Positions 37,755-50,300 of a stretch of DNA of 64,000 nt are shown here, one piece after another. The notes beneath the pieces are model-generated. The model was given only the letters and a program-made list of their open reading frames with translations, did not search any database and was not told the origin of the DNA. The stretch spans positions 11,819,130 to 11,883,129 of the forward strand of contig CM119263.1 of the NCBI GenBank assembly GCA_051294375.1, in the 5' to 3' direction. Each line of letters opens with the position of its first letter. Positions within the stretch are counted from its first letter, which is position 1. The position numbers and the translations under genes were made by a program. This stretch comes from Paraspadella gotoi (lineage: Eukaryota; Chaetognatha).

Positions 37755-37845
37755 GACCGAGAGTTGGATCGAAGCCGCGATCCTTCCAGATCCCCCAGGA
37801 TGCCGAGACCACTAAGCCGAGACGACCCGACGCGGAATCGCAAAT
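37755..37845 (-). repeat. tRNA-promoter-like SINE candidate
   Basis: On the - strand an A-box-like TCGGCTTAGTGG (37820-37809) is followed about 31 bases later by a B-box-like GGCTTCGATCC (37776-37766), then a run of eight T's, a possible Pol III stop. The acceptor and T stems do not pair, so this is not an intact tRNA. Confidence 0.5.
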
Positions 37846-38356
37846 GAATCCGCAGGTCTTTTTTTTTAATGGGGAGGGGGGGTTAGGTGGCGGGGATGTA
37901 AGTGACATGGGAGAGTCCTCGGGTGCCAACGCGAAACTGGAAACGGAAACCATAATCTCTTTTAAAAGAAAAACCTCAAATCTCTTGTATGCCCTGGAAA
38001 AATATTATCGTGAAATATTTTCAGTACCTCTCTCTCTCTCTCTCTCTCGTATCTCTCATCCCTCTCCACTCTTCTCTCCTCTTCTCTCTCGCAACGCCTA
38101 TCCTTCTGCGCGGTTGATATACCACATGACCGGGGAACAACACGCTCTGCCACATACAACGTCGCCGCACCATGCGCCTGGTGAGGCTATGAATCTATGA
38201 TGCCTCTTCCCTCATTCGCTCTTCGGTTACATCCGGGATTCCTCACGCGCTCTCAACGAACATACGGGGGTAGAGCTTGAGTCGCTCACACCACCCGAAT
38301 GAAGCCAGAAGCACCGTCGTAACCAGAATAAAGTTCAGAGTAGCAAAAACGCAACG

Positions 38357-38357
38357 T

Positions 38358-38429
<72 letters not shown>
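38357..38429 (+). repeat. (CT)n microsatellite
   Basis: About 36 uninterrupted CT units. Confidence 0.97.
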
Positions 38430-38434
<5 letters not shown>

Positions 38435-39054
38435 AGAAGGAAGAGGACGAAAGGCGTGGTGGCTTCCTATTTCTTGGCACCCAGAACCTTTATCTCTCTC
38501 TCTCTCTCTTTATCCATCTCTCTAGCTCGCTCTCTCCCATCTACCCGGTGCGTTTCGCTCTATGACGTCGTCTCATTTTCTGATTCCGTGAAACTCGTCT
38601 TCAGCCGACGCCATCTTTCACCGTCGTTGTCGTCCTCGTCGTCGTCGCCGTCATTCTTCTCTTCCTCCTCCCCAGCATTCCTTTCCTACCCTTCCTCTTC
38701 ATCCTCTTCGAGCTCGTGAAGTCGGATCGGTCCTTAATCCCCTTCCCCCTTCCCTGTCATCGCCCCCCTTCCTGTTCGATATCCTTCCAATTTTCACAGT
38801 ACTCTTGCCAATAGATGTGTAGCGATATTTTTTTTTTTTAATTTTCACTAGTTTACTCCCTCTCTCGGTCTTCTCTACCCCTTCCCACCAGCTCTTTTGT
38901 TAATTCTATTGCATTTCACGTTCTCTAATCTTTTTTTCCCTCTTCTCTGTCCTGGTTTTAAACTCTCTTCATTAGAAAACGTCTGCGTCCTTCCCAGCTT
39001 ACATCTCGTTATCTTCAGACTTCGACTAGACGAAGGACCTTTCGTTTCCTCCCC

Positions 39055-39057
<3 letters not shown>

Positions 39058-39132
<75 letters not shown>
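39058..39132 (+). repeat. (CT)n microsatellite
   Basis: About 37 CT units. Confidence 0.97.
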
Positions 39133-39133
<1 letters not shown>

Positions 39134-40383
39134 TCCTCCCTCCCTACTTTCTCAATCTGCTTCTCGCCATTTCCTTCTCTACCTCCTCCGTTTTTTTTCC
39201 TCCTCTTCATCCTCTTTCCTCGCTTGCCTCTCCTCCTCTTCCCTCTCCTTATCCTTTTCTTCGCCTTCGATTCGTTTTTAGCCACATTTTTCGCGATTCA
39301 CCAAAAAAAAAAAGAAAAAAAAGAAAAAAAATGTTTTTCAAATTCGACGCTTTTTTGTTAAGGAGATTTTGCTGGCGAAGTTAACCCGGGAATTAACCTT
39401 ATTTCAATTTTTTTTTATTAACTTCCGAAAAATCTCAAATGCATTGGTATGCTATTGACTCTCTCCCCCTCCCCATTTTTTTTTTATTAAATGTAAATAT
39501 TTTTTTACATCCACTCGTTCCCTTTATTTATCTAATTTTTGTAAATGTTGCGCGACAAAATGGCGACGGTAAGGTCCGAACGAGTCCGACTCGGATGAAC
39601 GGATTTAGCACCAGGGAGGCATCCTACAACCATCCCTTGAAACGTCCTTGAATCGACCTCCAGCCGCCCCTCGACCCGCTGCCCCGGCTCGGCCCAGGGT
39701 CGGCCCCGGCTCGGCCCGAGTCTTGACCTCCGGCGCTGGAGGATCTCTTGGTGCCATCGACCGAAAGGTCGCTTCGGAGTCGAAGCATTATTCTTTGAAT
39801 AAAATTTTCTCTTTTTGGTGGTGGAAGAAGGCTAAAAAATTATATTAACTAAGACTAATAGTTTAATATGGTTTAATATGGTTGTTCCGTCGGTAAACGA
39901 TAACTTATATTGAAAATGATAAATGGAAGGGAACTTAATACCTTTTGTTACGACGTTTTTTTTTAACGGCACGAGGATACCACGAAGGAAGTGACATAAT
40001 CCAAATGAAGTTACCACAGGCTCATGTTTCCATTAAGCTTCTTCAGAACTTGAAACTACATCGAGACTTTGATATCCGCTCACTACTTACAAAAAGAATA
40101 ATCCTTCAATTCCCACCAGTTTTACTAGATGGAGGAAATAATATTGTGTTTTGACAAAAGAACTCAACTTCTGTCCCCTGATGGTACATACCTAATCAAA
40201 ATGGAACCAAGGCTTCTGCTTCTGTTTCACGGCGTCGACTGAAATGGAATGGACGCCTGAGTTCAAGTCTGCCACCGTCGTCGTCTGTCTCGTTGCCCCG
40301 GGCAACCACCGATCCCCGGTTTCCTTTCCTCCATTTTCTTCTCTTCTACGACTTTAAATCTCCCACGCTTTCGAGTCGCTGAC

Positions 40384-40508
<125 letters not shown>

Positions 40509-41769
40509 CTTTCTCCTGAATGTTCTTCATCCTCATTTACGACAGCTGTATCTAAGGTAGCTTTACTACATTTGCAATTATCTTCCCATTGCTACAGTAA
40601 ATTTCATTTCACTTGGCGTTAATATCTAATATAATATATTAATAATAATAATAATAATAATATAATTTATTTCCTAAAAAAAAAAAACTCAGTTTTCAAA
40701 TTTTTATTCGCTCGGTTAATTCGCTTTCAATTAAGCTACTGGATCTATTTTCACTCTTCGCTCTCTAAAAATAAGCTTCTTGCCATAAAACTTCTTCAAC
40801 TAGCAATATCTTTAATTTTTTCCTCCCATTTGTTGAGTATTTTCACGCGGGTTATTTTGTTCTGACATTCCTCTACCTTATCTAATATCTACTACTTGTC
40901 GCTCATTCTCATCTTCAGCCACATCCTTCCCCGAATACCAGACGAAAGAACAAAATCAGTTCAACATCCGGTCTTCTTCTGTTCTTATGATATGCTGTGA
41001 CCCCGGGAGTCGTGGCCTAATTTACAGTTTTACTTTTTTTTTCTCCTTTCTTCTTTCTTTTTCTTCTTACTTTTTTCTTCTTTTTTTTTCGCTCAATCTT
41101 TTCCATCTTTTTCTCCCTAATTTACTGCGTCTTTTAATGTTCTTTTTTCTATGTGTTTTGTGTTTTTTTTTTCTTTCTTTTTTTCTCTCTTATTTTGTGA
41201 CACTCTCTTTCTGTGATTTCTTTTTTTCTTTAATTTTCTCGTTTTCCATTTTTATCCTTTATATTTTCCTTATCTCTCATCCTTTATATTTTCCATATCT
41301 CTCTTATCTCTCTTTCGTCTCATGCAGTTTTATACCCATTTATTAAAAATAATTTTATACGTTTTAATTTGATAGAGGTACCCATATGAAATAGTTCAAC
41401 CTCACAGACGTACTACCCACGTACCTGCTCATGGGAGCACTCGCCAGTCTCCGCTCCTCTCTTGAAAAAGGTAGTCATACCGCGTGGGAACTCAAATAAT
41501 TGATGAACCTCTTAGGGATGTGACCTTTATGGTCCTTTACGAAATTCTTCTCCGCTATTCGAATGCTTATGGGCATCGAATCTTGTTTTGTTTTATTTTT
41601 TATTTATTTGATTTTATTTTTATTTATTTCTTGCATTTTTTTTTAAATGATTTTTTTTCTCTGTTGCTTCTTATCTTCTTATCTTATAGGCACGAAAAAA
41701 TATTCCGCCTCGTCCGCCTCGCCTTGTGTTTAACCAGTGGCATTTGCCGTTTCATTTCACCTTTTTGCG

Positions 41770-41853
<84 letters not shown>

Positions 41854-41854
41854 C
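41770..41854 (+). repeat. (CT)n microsatellite
   Basis: CT tract with two TTCT interruptions. Confidence 0.96.
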
Positions 41855-42845
41855 TTTCTTTGCGACACTTGATAAAAACAAAACAGAAAGGGTTTCGTGG
41901 ACGTTGAATTTCTCAGCTTCCATCATGACGGTCCATAACGGGCGACGCCCACGCCTTCTCTCCGCTCTTTACTTTTTTTCTTCTCTTTATTCCGCCCTTT
42001 ACTTTCTTCCTCTCTTTATTTCATAAGATTACGACTTTTTCCCTCGCTCTTTATCCGTTTTTATTTTCTCTTTTACTTCTTTTGCTTTACTGTTATTTTT
42101 TTCCCTGCCTTCCATCTCTCTCTCTCTCTCTCTCCCTATCTCCCCTGATTCTTTATCTCTTTCCCTTTTTTTTTCCTCCTGAGCCCATAGCTTTTTTATG
42201 ATCTCGTTCTCAGCGACCATGCGACAATTTCTATGAAGTGGCTTCTCGCATAACCTGTGATATGGGCTTGATGAAAAAGTAACCCAAGTCGTGTCCTAAG
42301 TTTTATCCAATGTGTTTCTTTGGACAGTTAAGTTTTAAGTTCGTTTCAAACCTGATACATCCGTATTGGATGCAGCGTGAGTCTCGTGCACAAATTATAA
42401 ACTCCTCAACTCTAAATGTTTATAATCGATACTGGTAATTGTGCATTACCCATTTTGTTCTCATGAGTCTTTGGTTTGTTCGAGGGTTTTTATTTTTCTT
42501 TATTATAAAGTTAATATTTGTGCCGTCGTTAAGGGGACTGTGTCTTTTTTAATTAGCCTTTTTAAGTACTTTTTCGAATGAAACGTCGTGAAGGTTTTTG
42601 ACGAGACAATTGTAATACTTTTTGGCTGAATTATAGTGTAGAGCGCATCAATCCTGAATTTTCAATATCGCAGATGATTACGGTTTGGAGAGTTTCGGGG
42701 CTCATCGATTAGGAAGTAAGAGCGATAATCCTAAAAACATGGGGAAGTCAGCTGGTGTGTTGAAGGAAACCCAAGGGAATTGTCGAAACAAGAGGCGGAA
42801 CAGTTTGAGAAAACTTGAAAACCATAACAGCCTTTGAATATAAAC

Positions 42846-43155
42846 TAGCTCTCTCTCTCTCTCCTCCTACTCTCTCCTCTCTCCTTCCTCTCCTCTCTCC
42901 TCTCTCTCTCTCTCTCTCCCCTTTCTTTTTCTCTCCTCTTAGGTCGTCCCATTAACGTTAATGATACTTACTCGAAATCCGCCAACCATCTTTCCCAATT
43001 TCCTTCCCAGCTTCGTCTCTCAACCTCGTTTTTTTTTTTCTTCTTCTTCTCTCGGTTCTAGTGGCAATTTTTGGGTTTTCTGTCTTCATCCTCCTCAAGT
43101 CTTTTATGCCGCAATCGTCGTTATTGTTGTCGTTTCTCTCTCTCTCTCTTCTCTT

Positions 43156-43217
<62 letters not shown>

Positions 43218-43225
43218 CTCTCTCA
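42846..43225 (+). repeat. paired imperfect (CT)n tracts
   Basis: CT-rich tracts at 42846-42937 and 43135-43225, both with CCT interruptions, lie upstream of the coding-like island at 43.5 kb. Confidence 0.92.
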
Positions 43226-43541
43226 GCCTCCCTATTCTCTTCCATTTCTTTGACCACGAACGTTGCACCCCATCAGGAATATATTTGCTCAACGCTAACA
43301 TCGAAATCAGACCATGAAAAATTAAAGACCCCAAAAGCGAACAAATCATCCGACAAAAAAAAATTAACATTAACATTAAAACTTGTGAAAGCGGAAACAG
43401 AGAAGTTTGAAAGAATGATTTGCAGGACTAAAAACAATCGACCATAATAAGTCGGAAGGATCTCCACCCTGTCCTCCGTCCTGCCCGATCGCCCGGCACT
43501 TCTGTCCGTCACCATCCGCCCTACGGCGCTCTGGTCTCGAG

Positions 43542-43907
43542 ATGGCGGACCGCAACTACTTCAAACTCAATCCCGGGCACGCCCGTCAACTGGCAACGCC
43601 GCAACGCCAGTCGCGCAAAGGAGCGCCGCCGCCTCCGCCGTCTCGGAAAGCCGGCGTCACTCTAGCGCCGATACCGCCGAGGCAGTCGCGTCCGCTACCT
43701 ATTCCCAGACCAAAGCCAGTGCAGCAACAGATGGCGCTGCCGCAAATGCCACAGCAGATGCCATTGCAACAGATGCCGCAACCCATGTTACAACAAATGC
43801 CTCCTCCTCCTCCGCCGCCGCCTCCGCCTGGTTTTCGGTCGCAGATGGGATATTCGTCGTCCGTCACTTCGTCGTTGTCGTCGACCACCTACGACTCTTC
43901 CGTTCAG
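43542..43907 (+). CDS. candidate exon, proline/glutamine-rich, unidentified
   Basis: An ATG in good context (TCGAGATGG) opens a 122-codon frame, MADRNYFKLNPGHARQLATP at its start, that becomes proline-rich (PPPPPSRKAG, PPRQSRPLPIPRPKPV). It goes on to Gln/Met/Pro repeats (QQMPLQQMPQP), a run of ten prolines and a Ser-rich end. A GT after TTCAG (43908) could be a donor in phase 0, but it is weak (GTGGTT). The local GC content is far above the surroundings. Polyproline of this sort often binds profilin, EVH1, SH3 or WW domains, but no domain is present. It could be a first coding exon of an unknown gene or an accessory afadin exon. Confidence 0.4.
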
Positions 43908-45019
43908 GTGGTTGTCTTTAAGGTGGTCGCCGATTTTATTAGTGTCTGTTTGGTTTTCGTTGTCGTAAAAGTGAAATGGTTGTTTTTTTGACTTATTTCC
44001 ATATAATACAGAACATGTGTTTTGGATGTGTGGCGATGTACCAGTCTGAAAAAAATTTTCACTGAGCTGTTTTGCCTAAAGAGTTTTTCGCTGGATTGTA
44101 ATTTTTATCTGTTCGGGAGTAAATTGGAGATTCATGATGATGATCGATTGTTGGCCAAATCTGTTGTCATTGGGCATAATCATTTTTAGAGAAAGTTATG
44201 GAATCTGTTTACTTCTTTTTAACGGAAAACATGATCCGTGGCAACAGGCTAGAGTTGAGAAAAGACCAAGGAAGTGCTGAGAAATCTGAGAGTATTTGTT
44301 CGAAGGTTAGTTTACATATTGGTTAGAGATGAGAATGAAAGAGATTAGCGTTAGGAGAGCAAAGAGACTGTAGAGAAGATGGGACCAAGCGAGAAAAAAT
44401 GAAGTGATCCGAGACGAAGACATTTTTGTAGAAGCTAAAGGGGCGGTTCTAGGGGGGGTGGAATCAAAGGGTCAAACTTTCCATGAAAAAAACCGGGGAT
44501 CGCTCGGCACAAAAGTGTCGCTGATCTCCGGACAAAAGAAAAGGTTAACTTTGCTCCGTTGGGAAAGTTAACTGAATTGTCGAAAATGGAAAGGAAAGGG
44601 TAAGGCACGAGGGCTACAGAAAAATGGGGGGGGGGAACAAGGGAAGTGTAAAAAAAGGATTGAAAATCGAATAGCGGAAAGGGTTGATAACTGTGACATA
44701 GATGTGGGGAATATAAGGAATTGGGAAATAAGATAAGTAAGCGAAGGAAGGAAAAAAAAATAGAAAAAATGGAAAGAAAATTTATGGGAAAGTGGAAAAT
44801 GTGAAGGCGAAAGACTGGGGAGAGAAAGAAAAAATAAAAGACAAAGAGAAGGAAACGAATTGCAGGGAACTCTGACTCGTGAGAGGGTTACCCCTTTTTC
44901 CTCGGAATCTGGGTTAAATATTCTCACAGGGTGGAATTTTAATTTTTCCCAAGACGAGAAATTTTTAACTCGGAAAAGAGAAAAGTTGGACGTTTTTTTC
45001 TTAATAGCAATGTTAAAAG

Positions 45020-45020
45020 G

Positions 45021-45057
<37 letters not shown>
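45020..45057 (+). repeat. (GA)n microsatellite
   Basis: About 18 GA units with one AAGA break. Confidence 0.95.
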
Positions 45058-45286
45058 CGCTGAGGTTTTCTTTCTTCGAAGTGAGATATTTTTCGACTGG
45101 ATTTTTTTTTTATTTTTTGCCACTTCCAGTTTTAAAATTCACTGAATGGAGAATTTCGTTTTTTTCTTCTCGTTTCTCTGGGTAATGTATCTTTCTCTCT
45201 TAATTTGTCTCTGTCTCTGTCTTTCCCTCTTTCTAATTGAAATCCCCTCGTTTCGAAAAATTATGTTGGAAATAAAAAAAACAACG

Positions 45287-45317
45287 GTGACGACGACGAC
45301 GACGACGACGACGACGT
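45287..45317 (+). repeat. (GAC)n microsatellite
   Basis: About nine ACG/GAC units. A similar (GAC)n tract is at about 21944-21972. Confidence 0.92.
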
Positions 45318-46109
45318 AGAATCGAACCGGAGGCTGATCGATGCTACGCCAACGACAAGAGGGCGACGATTCGTATTCCGTCCACAATCGTTGCAAATCA
45401 TCGTCTCCCCCACTTCGCGTAATCGTCGTTGTCGGCGTCGTCCTCCGCTCCATTTCGCACGATCATGCGTTGGTTCCCAGTTTCTTTTTCCCCGCGAAAC
45501 AACAATAAAATGCAGGCGGAATATGACCGCTCAATTTCCCTCCCATGGGCAATGATCGTCGTTGTTCTCTTCGTCGTCGTCGCCGTCGTCGTCCACTCAG
45601 CACCCGCGATTTGAGGCCGGCGTCCATTTCATCGCAACCGCTGGGAGAGATTGAATTTCATTCGTTTCAATTGGATGTGATTTTATTTGCAGAGGTCGCT
45701 TTCCGGATTTCATTCTAAGGCAGCCGAATTGCGGGATTGGATTAAATTATATTGGGTGAAATTCTTATCGCTGTTGGTTTATTTGTAGAGGATCGGGCGT
45801 AAATGAATCGGACTTGGATATTCTGTCGAATGCATCTGGTCAGATCGAAATAAAAACGGGTGAATGAAGTGGAATGAAATGTCGCTTTTGCGTTGCATTG
45901 TTTGAGAGACTTTTTAGCCTTTCTTAAATTTTTTGTTTTTTTCTCCCCCTCGCCATTTTCATCCTTTCCTCCTGATCTCTAAACCGTCAAACATCGTCCC
46001 TTTCTTCTCCAACACCTCGTCCACGTTATCGCTGAAAACCCCTCTCTCGGACTCTCGACCTCTTTCGACCCCCCCGCGTTCGTGCGCCCATCGTTCCACC
46101 ACATGTCAG

Positions 46110-46299
46110 GGCGACGGCCACGACGAATTGGATCCTCGTCGCCACAACAATCTCGTCAACAACCACAACAACAACGGTCACGTCAACGGCCCCAACCACA
46201 ACAACAACCACAAGCGCGCGTTCGTGCCAGGAAGTTTTCCGGAAACGTTTTCTTCGCTTTCGTTCTCTCAGCTTGCGTTTCTGCCTCATCTTCAAATGT
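46110..46299 (+). CDS. candidate Asn/His-rich exon, unidentified
   Basis: After an acceptor-like CACATGTCAG, one frame reads GDGHDELDPRRHNNLVNNHN, then NNNGHVNGPNHNNN, then KRAFVPGSFPETFSSLSFSQ and LAFLPHLQ, with a possible donor GTAAAT at 46300. The composition recalls the His/Asn-rich afadin exon at 33982. A second frame (Gln/Arg/Pro-rich) is also open through the first half, so the frame is not certain. No conserved domain is visible. Confidence 0.3.
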
Positions 46300-47113
46300 A
46301 AATTTCATGAGAATTAAGAGGCGTAAAAATAATTATTTAATTCCTGCATTATTATTTTAAACAAACCTCCTTATTAAGGAGTTCTTAATCAAGTTAATGC
46401 TAAATCCACAATCCTTACTTCCATGATTATCTTCTTTTTTTAAATTTTTTTATTTAATTTTTTATCTACAACTGGAAATTGGCCCAATTGTCCCAGTCAA
46501 TCCGCTCGTTCCTCTACGCTCGAAGACCGATCGACCTTTTGATGTACTCGTTTTTATAATTTACGTATAAAGGCGGCTTAAAATGCGTTGCGAAAATGGG
46601 ATCCGAGTATTGCCGAAACAAAATTGGAAGCGGGGAAAAAAATAGCTTCTTTGTGCTGGAAAATGTAGTTCGATTCCTTGTAAATAAAAAAATCCATAAA
46701 GATGCAACGTGTGAGTTGCATCTATTACCCTGGCACGAGTGAAAAAAAAAACTAAGCAGAACGGATTTCTCTGCCCTGACAGGATACTATTAGCGTTCAA
46801 GGCAACTGGGACAATTTCCACTTGTAGATCTTGTCTTTTATTGTGAAAAATTATGTTTATTTCGTTTTAAAATTTGCCTGGTCGGAGTTCTGCCGGCGGA
46901 TTATTTTTTCTTTGTCCTTTTTTGCGTTTTTTTCTTTCTCGTTATGTCCCTATTTTTTTTTCTCTTTTCTCCATTCCTGTTCTCTTTATTTTTTGTTCTT
47001 TTTTTCCTTTTATCGGCCGCTGTTTTCTTGTGTTTTTCTTATCTTAATGGTTTTTCTTTTTCCTCCTTTTATTCGATTTATTCGCTCCTTCCCCTCCATA
47101 GCCGCGGAAAATC

Positions 47114-47115
<2 letters not shown>

Positions 47116-47183
<68 letters not shown>

Positions 47184-47210
47184 CTCATCTCTCTCTCTCC
47201 TCCCTCTCCA
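47116..47210 (+). repeat. (CT)n microsatellite
   Basis: CT tract broken by TTCT and CATCT. Confidence 0.95.
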
Positions 47211-47582
47211 TCCGGTCTCGCCACTCGCTTTCGCCTTCTTTCGATCCGACTTGTTACCCTCTCTCGTCTTATCGACTCTGTCTCGCCAAATTTTTTTTCC
47301 ATCGCCGCTCTCTTTCTTTTCTTTTATATCTCCGTTTTCCTGTTGTCTTAACCACCCCTTTACGTCATCTCCTTACGTCATTCCATTTCTGCATCACGCC
47401 ATAACTCTCCACGACATGGTGCTGCGTTTATTCGCCGCATGACGCGTTGATGCTCCCCTCTGCTACTGCTTCCTTCTTCACCATTCTCTTTTTTACTTCC
47501 TTCCTCCATCCCTCCACACAATCACCGATTTATCCAACCGATCCCGTTTTACCGCGCGTCCTCTACCGCTGACGAAAGGTAC

Positions 47583-47859
47583 ATGGATGCGAGCGCCACG
47601 ATCACCTCGTTGGATCTGGCGTCGTCGAGCCAGGTAGCGTTTGAAGGCGTCGGCGCTTCCGCCAGAGGGATGATCGAGGACGCGGACGGACACGCCTACT
47701 ATGCGGGAGGCGCCGAGAGGAGCGTCGGCCGCGCCATGCCTCCGTCGGCGTCAGTACCGTCTTTTGCTTACTTGGCACCGGGTAACAAAGACGAGGCGCC
47801 GGGGGGCGATCCGCGAGTCGAAGCGCAGTGGAGAGACATTCTGGAATCACTCCAGAGGT
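47583..47859 (+). CDS. candidate exon ending in WRDILESLQR, unidentified
   Basis: GC-rich frame starting MDASATITSLDLASSSQVAF and ending PRVEAQWRDILESLQR at a strong donor (CCAGAG followed by GTGAGT, phase 2). It is about 92 residues without low-complexity runs and looks genuinely coding. The ATG could be the start (G at +4). Alternatively the exon may begin at 47576 or earlier after GACGAAAG, in which case its frame would also accept the phase-2 end of the last afadin exon. The family was not recognised. The C-terminal part looks helical. Confidence 0.5.
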
Positions 47860-48605
47860 GAGTCAGGAATGAGAAATGCTGAGTAACAGTGATTGGGTGT
47901 AGGATATTTAACATTATTATCTCCCGATCAATTAGAGTGGAACAATGTAGTGGTAAGGGTACTGAGGGTAAGTTTTTTTTCTGAGATGAATCAATACAGT
48001 TTAGGAGAAATAAAAAAATCTCGATTCATAAAAAAAAAAAAAACTTTGTCCTGACTTTATCTTAAATTGTAAGTCTCCCAAAAGATAGTTTCATACTAAA
48101 TTTCTTTCAGCCTAATGTACTTATTTGAAGTGCAGGATTTTTTAGGAAAAATCCTTTAGGATGTATCAAGAACTCTCATTTTAATGTTTAAATTGAGACA
48201 AATCAAAATCGCTTACAAAGCTTGGTTGATTTTATATGTGAGTATAATGAAATACCAGCATTTTTTTTTTATTTTTGAAGAGTTTTTGGCTTTAATTTCA
48301 GACGCTCTTTGTATAAACCAGAGAAGATCGCTCCGCCAGGATGTTTTAGTTTTTAACATAACCAGTTTGTATCAAGTTTTTTTTAGATTTGAATTGGGAA
48401 GGGGCACCCATTTGTGAATAGATGTCGGGAAGTAAAATCTCTTACGGAGGGCCCGGATCTAAAGATGATTACAAAACATTTTTTTCTAACTTATTTCTTA
48501 GTGAAGTAGTAGGCGACTTACAATGTTAGCTGCATTATGCAGAGCCTTTATTTAAACCTTGCGGGAGAGGGGGGCAGACTTGGGGTCTTTTTATCTTAAT
48601 ATCTT

Positions 48606-48730
48606 AATATAAATATTTAACCCTCATCTTTAACCCGACTTCCTAAATCCCTAACCCTAACCTGATATCTAACCTTAACTCTAATTCCTAATCCCAAACC
48701 TGTAACCCAAACCTCTTAACTTTAACTGGA
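48606..48730 (+). repeat. degenerate CCTAA/CCCTAA tract
   Basis: Contains AAATCCCTAACCCTAACC and several CTAACCTTAA-type words. Same class as the tracts at 11.7, 26.5 and 63.5 kb. Confidence 0.75.
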
Positions 48731-49477
48731 TTGTGACCTTTTGATGATCTTGAGTTGTCATTTGGAGAAAAAAAATTATTCTTTTGAGAAGTTTTTTGCG
48801 ATCACGGAAAACGTTTTTTTCTAATCGTAACTTAAAAAAAATGATAAAAATATCCCAAAAATAACTTGTAAACATGTGATAGAAAACTTTGTCTCTAAAA
48901 ATAACCTCGATTCAATAGAGTGAAGTTCGTAAATTTGGATCATTTGCTGGAATTTCCCCCGTTTTTATACCGACATTGCGAATGATGAGAAACTTAACCT
49001 TCACAACACGACTCTCTCTCACGTTCCGCTTCGTGTGTAAAGAAACTCCCGTTCATTTTGTGATTCGCGGCATCAGTGAGAGCTGAGCACCGTATTCCGA
49101 TAAGCCTAAAAGGTATTCCTTTCAAATACTCTCTTCAGAAGATACCAAATTACTTGCAATAAATAGTAATAAAGTGTAGTGCTACTTACGCCTTTTAAAC
49201 TTTTGCTGATAAATAAGCTACTTTCTGATTATGATTGCTTTCTTCCAAATATATTATATATTGTGTCCTTGGAAAAAATATGATTTTCTACTTGTAACTA
49301 AAAAAACTAAAAAAAACTACCTACGGAGTCCGGTATATGACTTAGGCCTGAAATGAAAACTTTCATTTCCTTTTAAACTAAACTGATCAAAATGGAAATG
49401 TTAAATGGTCGTTCCGCACCACAGACCACACTATTGCGAAGGGTTTTCCCTTCCGAGGCATGAATCTTCTTCTATGT

Positions 49478-49481
<4 letters not shown>

Positions 49482-49533
<52 letters not shown>
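49482..49533 (+). repeat. (GA)n microsatellite
   Basis: About 26 uninterrupted GA units. Confidence 0.97.
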
Positions 49534-49537
<4 letters not shown>

Positions 49538-50229
49538 GGAGCCTCCGACTGATTGGATCAAAAGGAGGGTTTTTTGCAATTCCGATTTCTCGGTTTTAAA
49601 GTCTAGTTTAAAAGGAAAAGGAGGAAAGGTGGGGCTTCTAATGGGACGGAGGTGAGGGGTCCCAACGGCCGGTGGAGAATCGAACGGGTTGAGGGGATAT
49701 TGATCTTTGGCTTGTCAATCTTTAGAATTAAAACGGATGTACTTTGAATTGCTTACTCTGAACAGTGAACAATGATTTTGATATTGCTGCACTAGTAATA
49801 CATCTATCAGAATATAATCTTTTTTTTATTATACAATAAGTCCCAATGTTACTGACCGTTTAAAAACGAATACAGAGAAAAAATGAAAGATTAAAATTAT
49901 TTTAATTTCATTCTTATGATTCACAAGTTCATGCTGTTTTATATGATATATAACTTTTTTATATGCGACAAACAAATATTAACGAAAAGTTACTCTACAT
50001 AAAAATGGAAAGTAGGGGCTGACGACTTTTTAAAACATTTTTCTGTTCCGTTTTGATGTACCGACCGCCTATAATTTTTTTTCTTCCTACAACTTGCAAC
50101 TTGAAACACATTTGTGTCATAGTGCAAGTCCAATCATTTTGTTGTTCACAAGAAGGATTTTAAACCATGATTTGGTTCTAATGTAGCCAATCACTTGCTT
50201 TACTTAAACTTTCCTTATGATCGAGAGTA

Positions 50230-50300
50230 TGAAGGGATTGAACCCGGAATTCATGGTTGGTGAACGAGTACTGAGCTGTCCAAGCCAATGAGTTTTAAGA
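50230..50300 (-). repeat. tRNA-promoter-like SINE candidate
   Basis: On the - strand CAGCTCAGTAC (50280-50270) resembles an A box and GGGTTCAATCCC (50247-50236) a B box, 22 bases apart. No cloverleaf can be drawn, because the acceptor and D stems do not pair, so an intact tRNA is excluded. Confidence 0.4.

Noticed and set aside
37755-37845. Intact tRNA gene
   Set aside because: A- and B-box-like motifs are present, but acceptor and T stems do not pair.
45300-45365. tRNA-like sequence with TGGCGTAGC and GGTTCGATTC on the - strand
   Set aside because: The two boxes are only about 14 bases apart, too close for a tRNA or a normal Pol III promoter.
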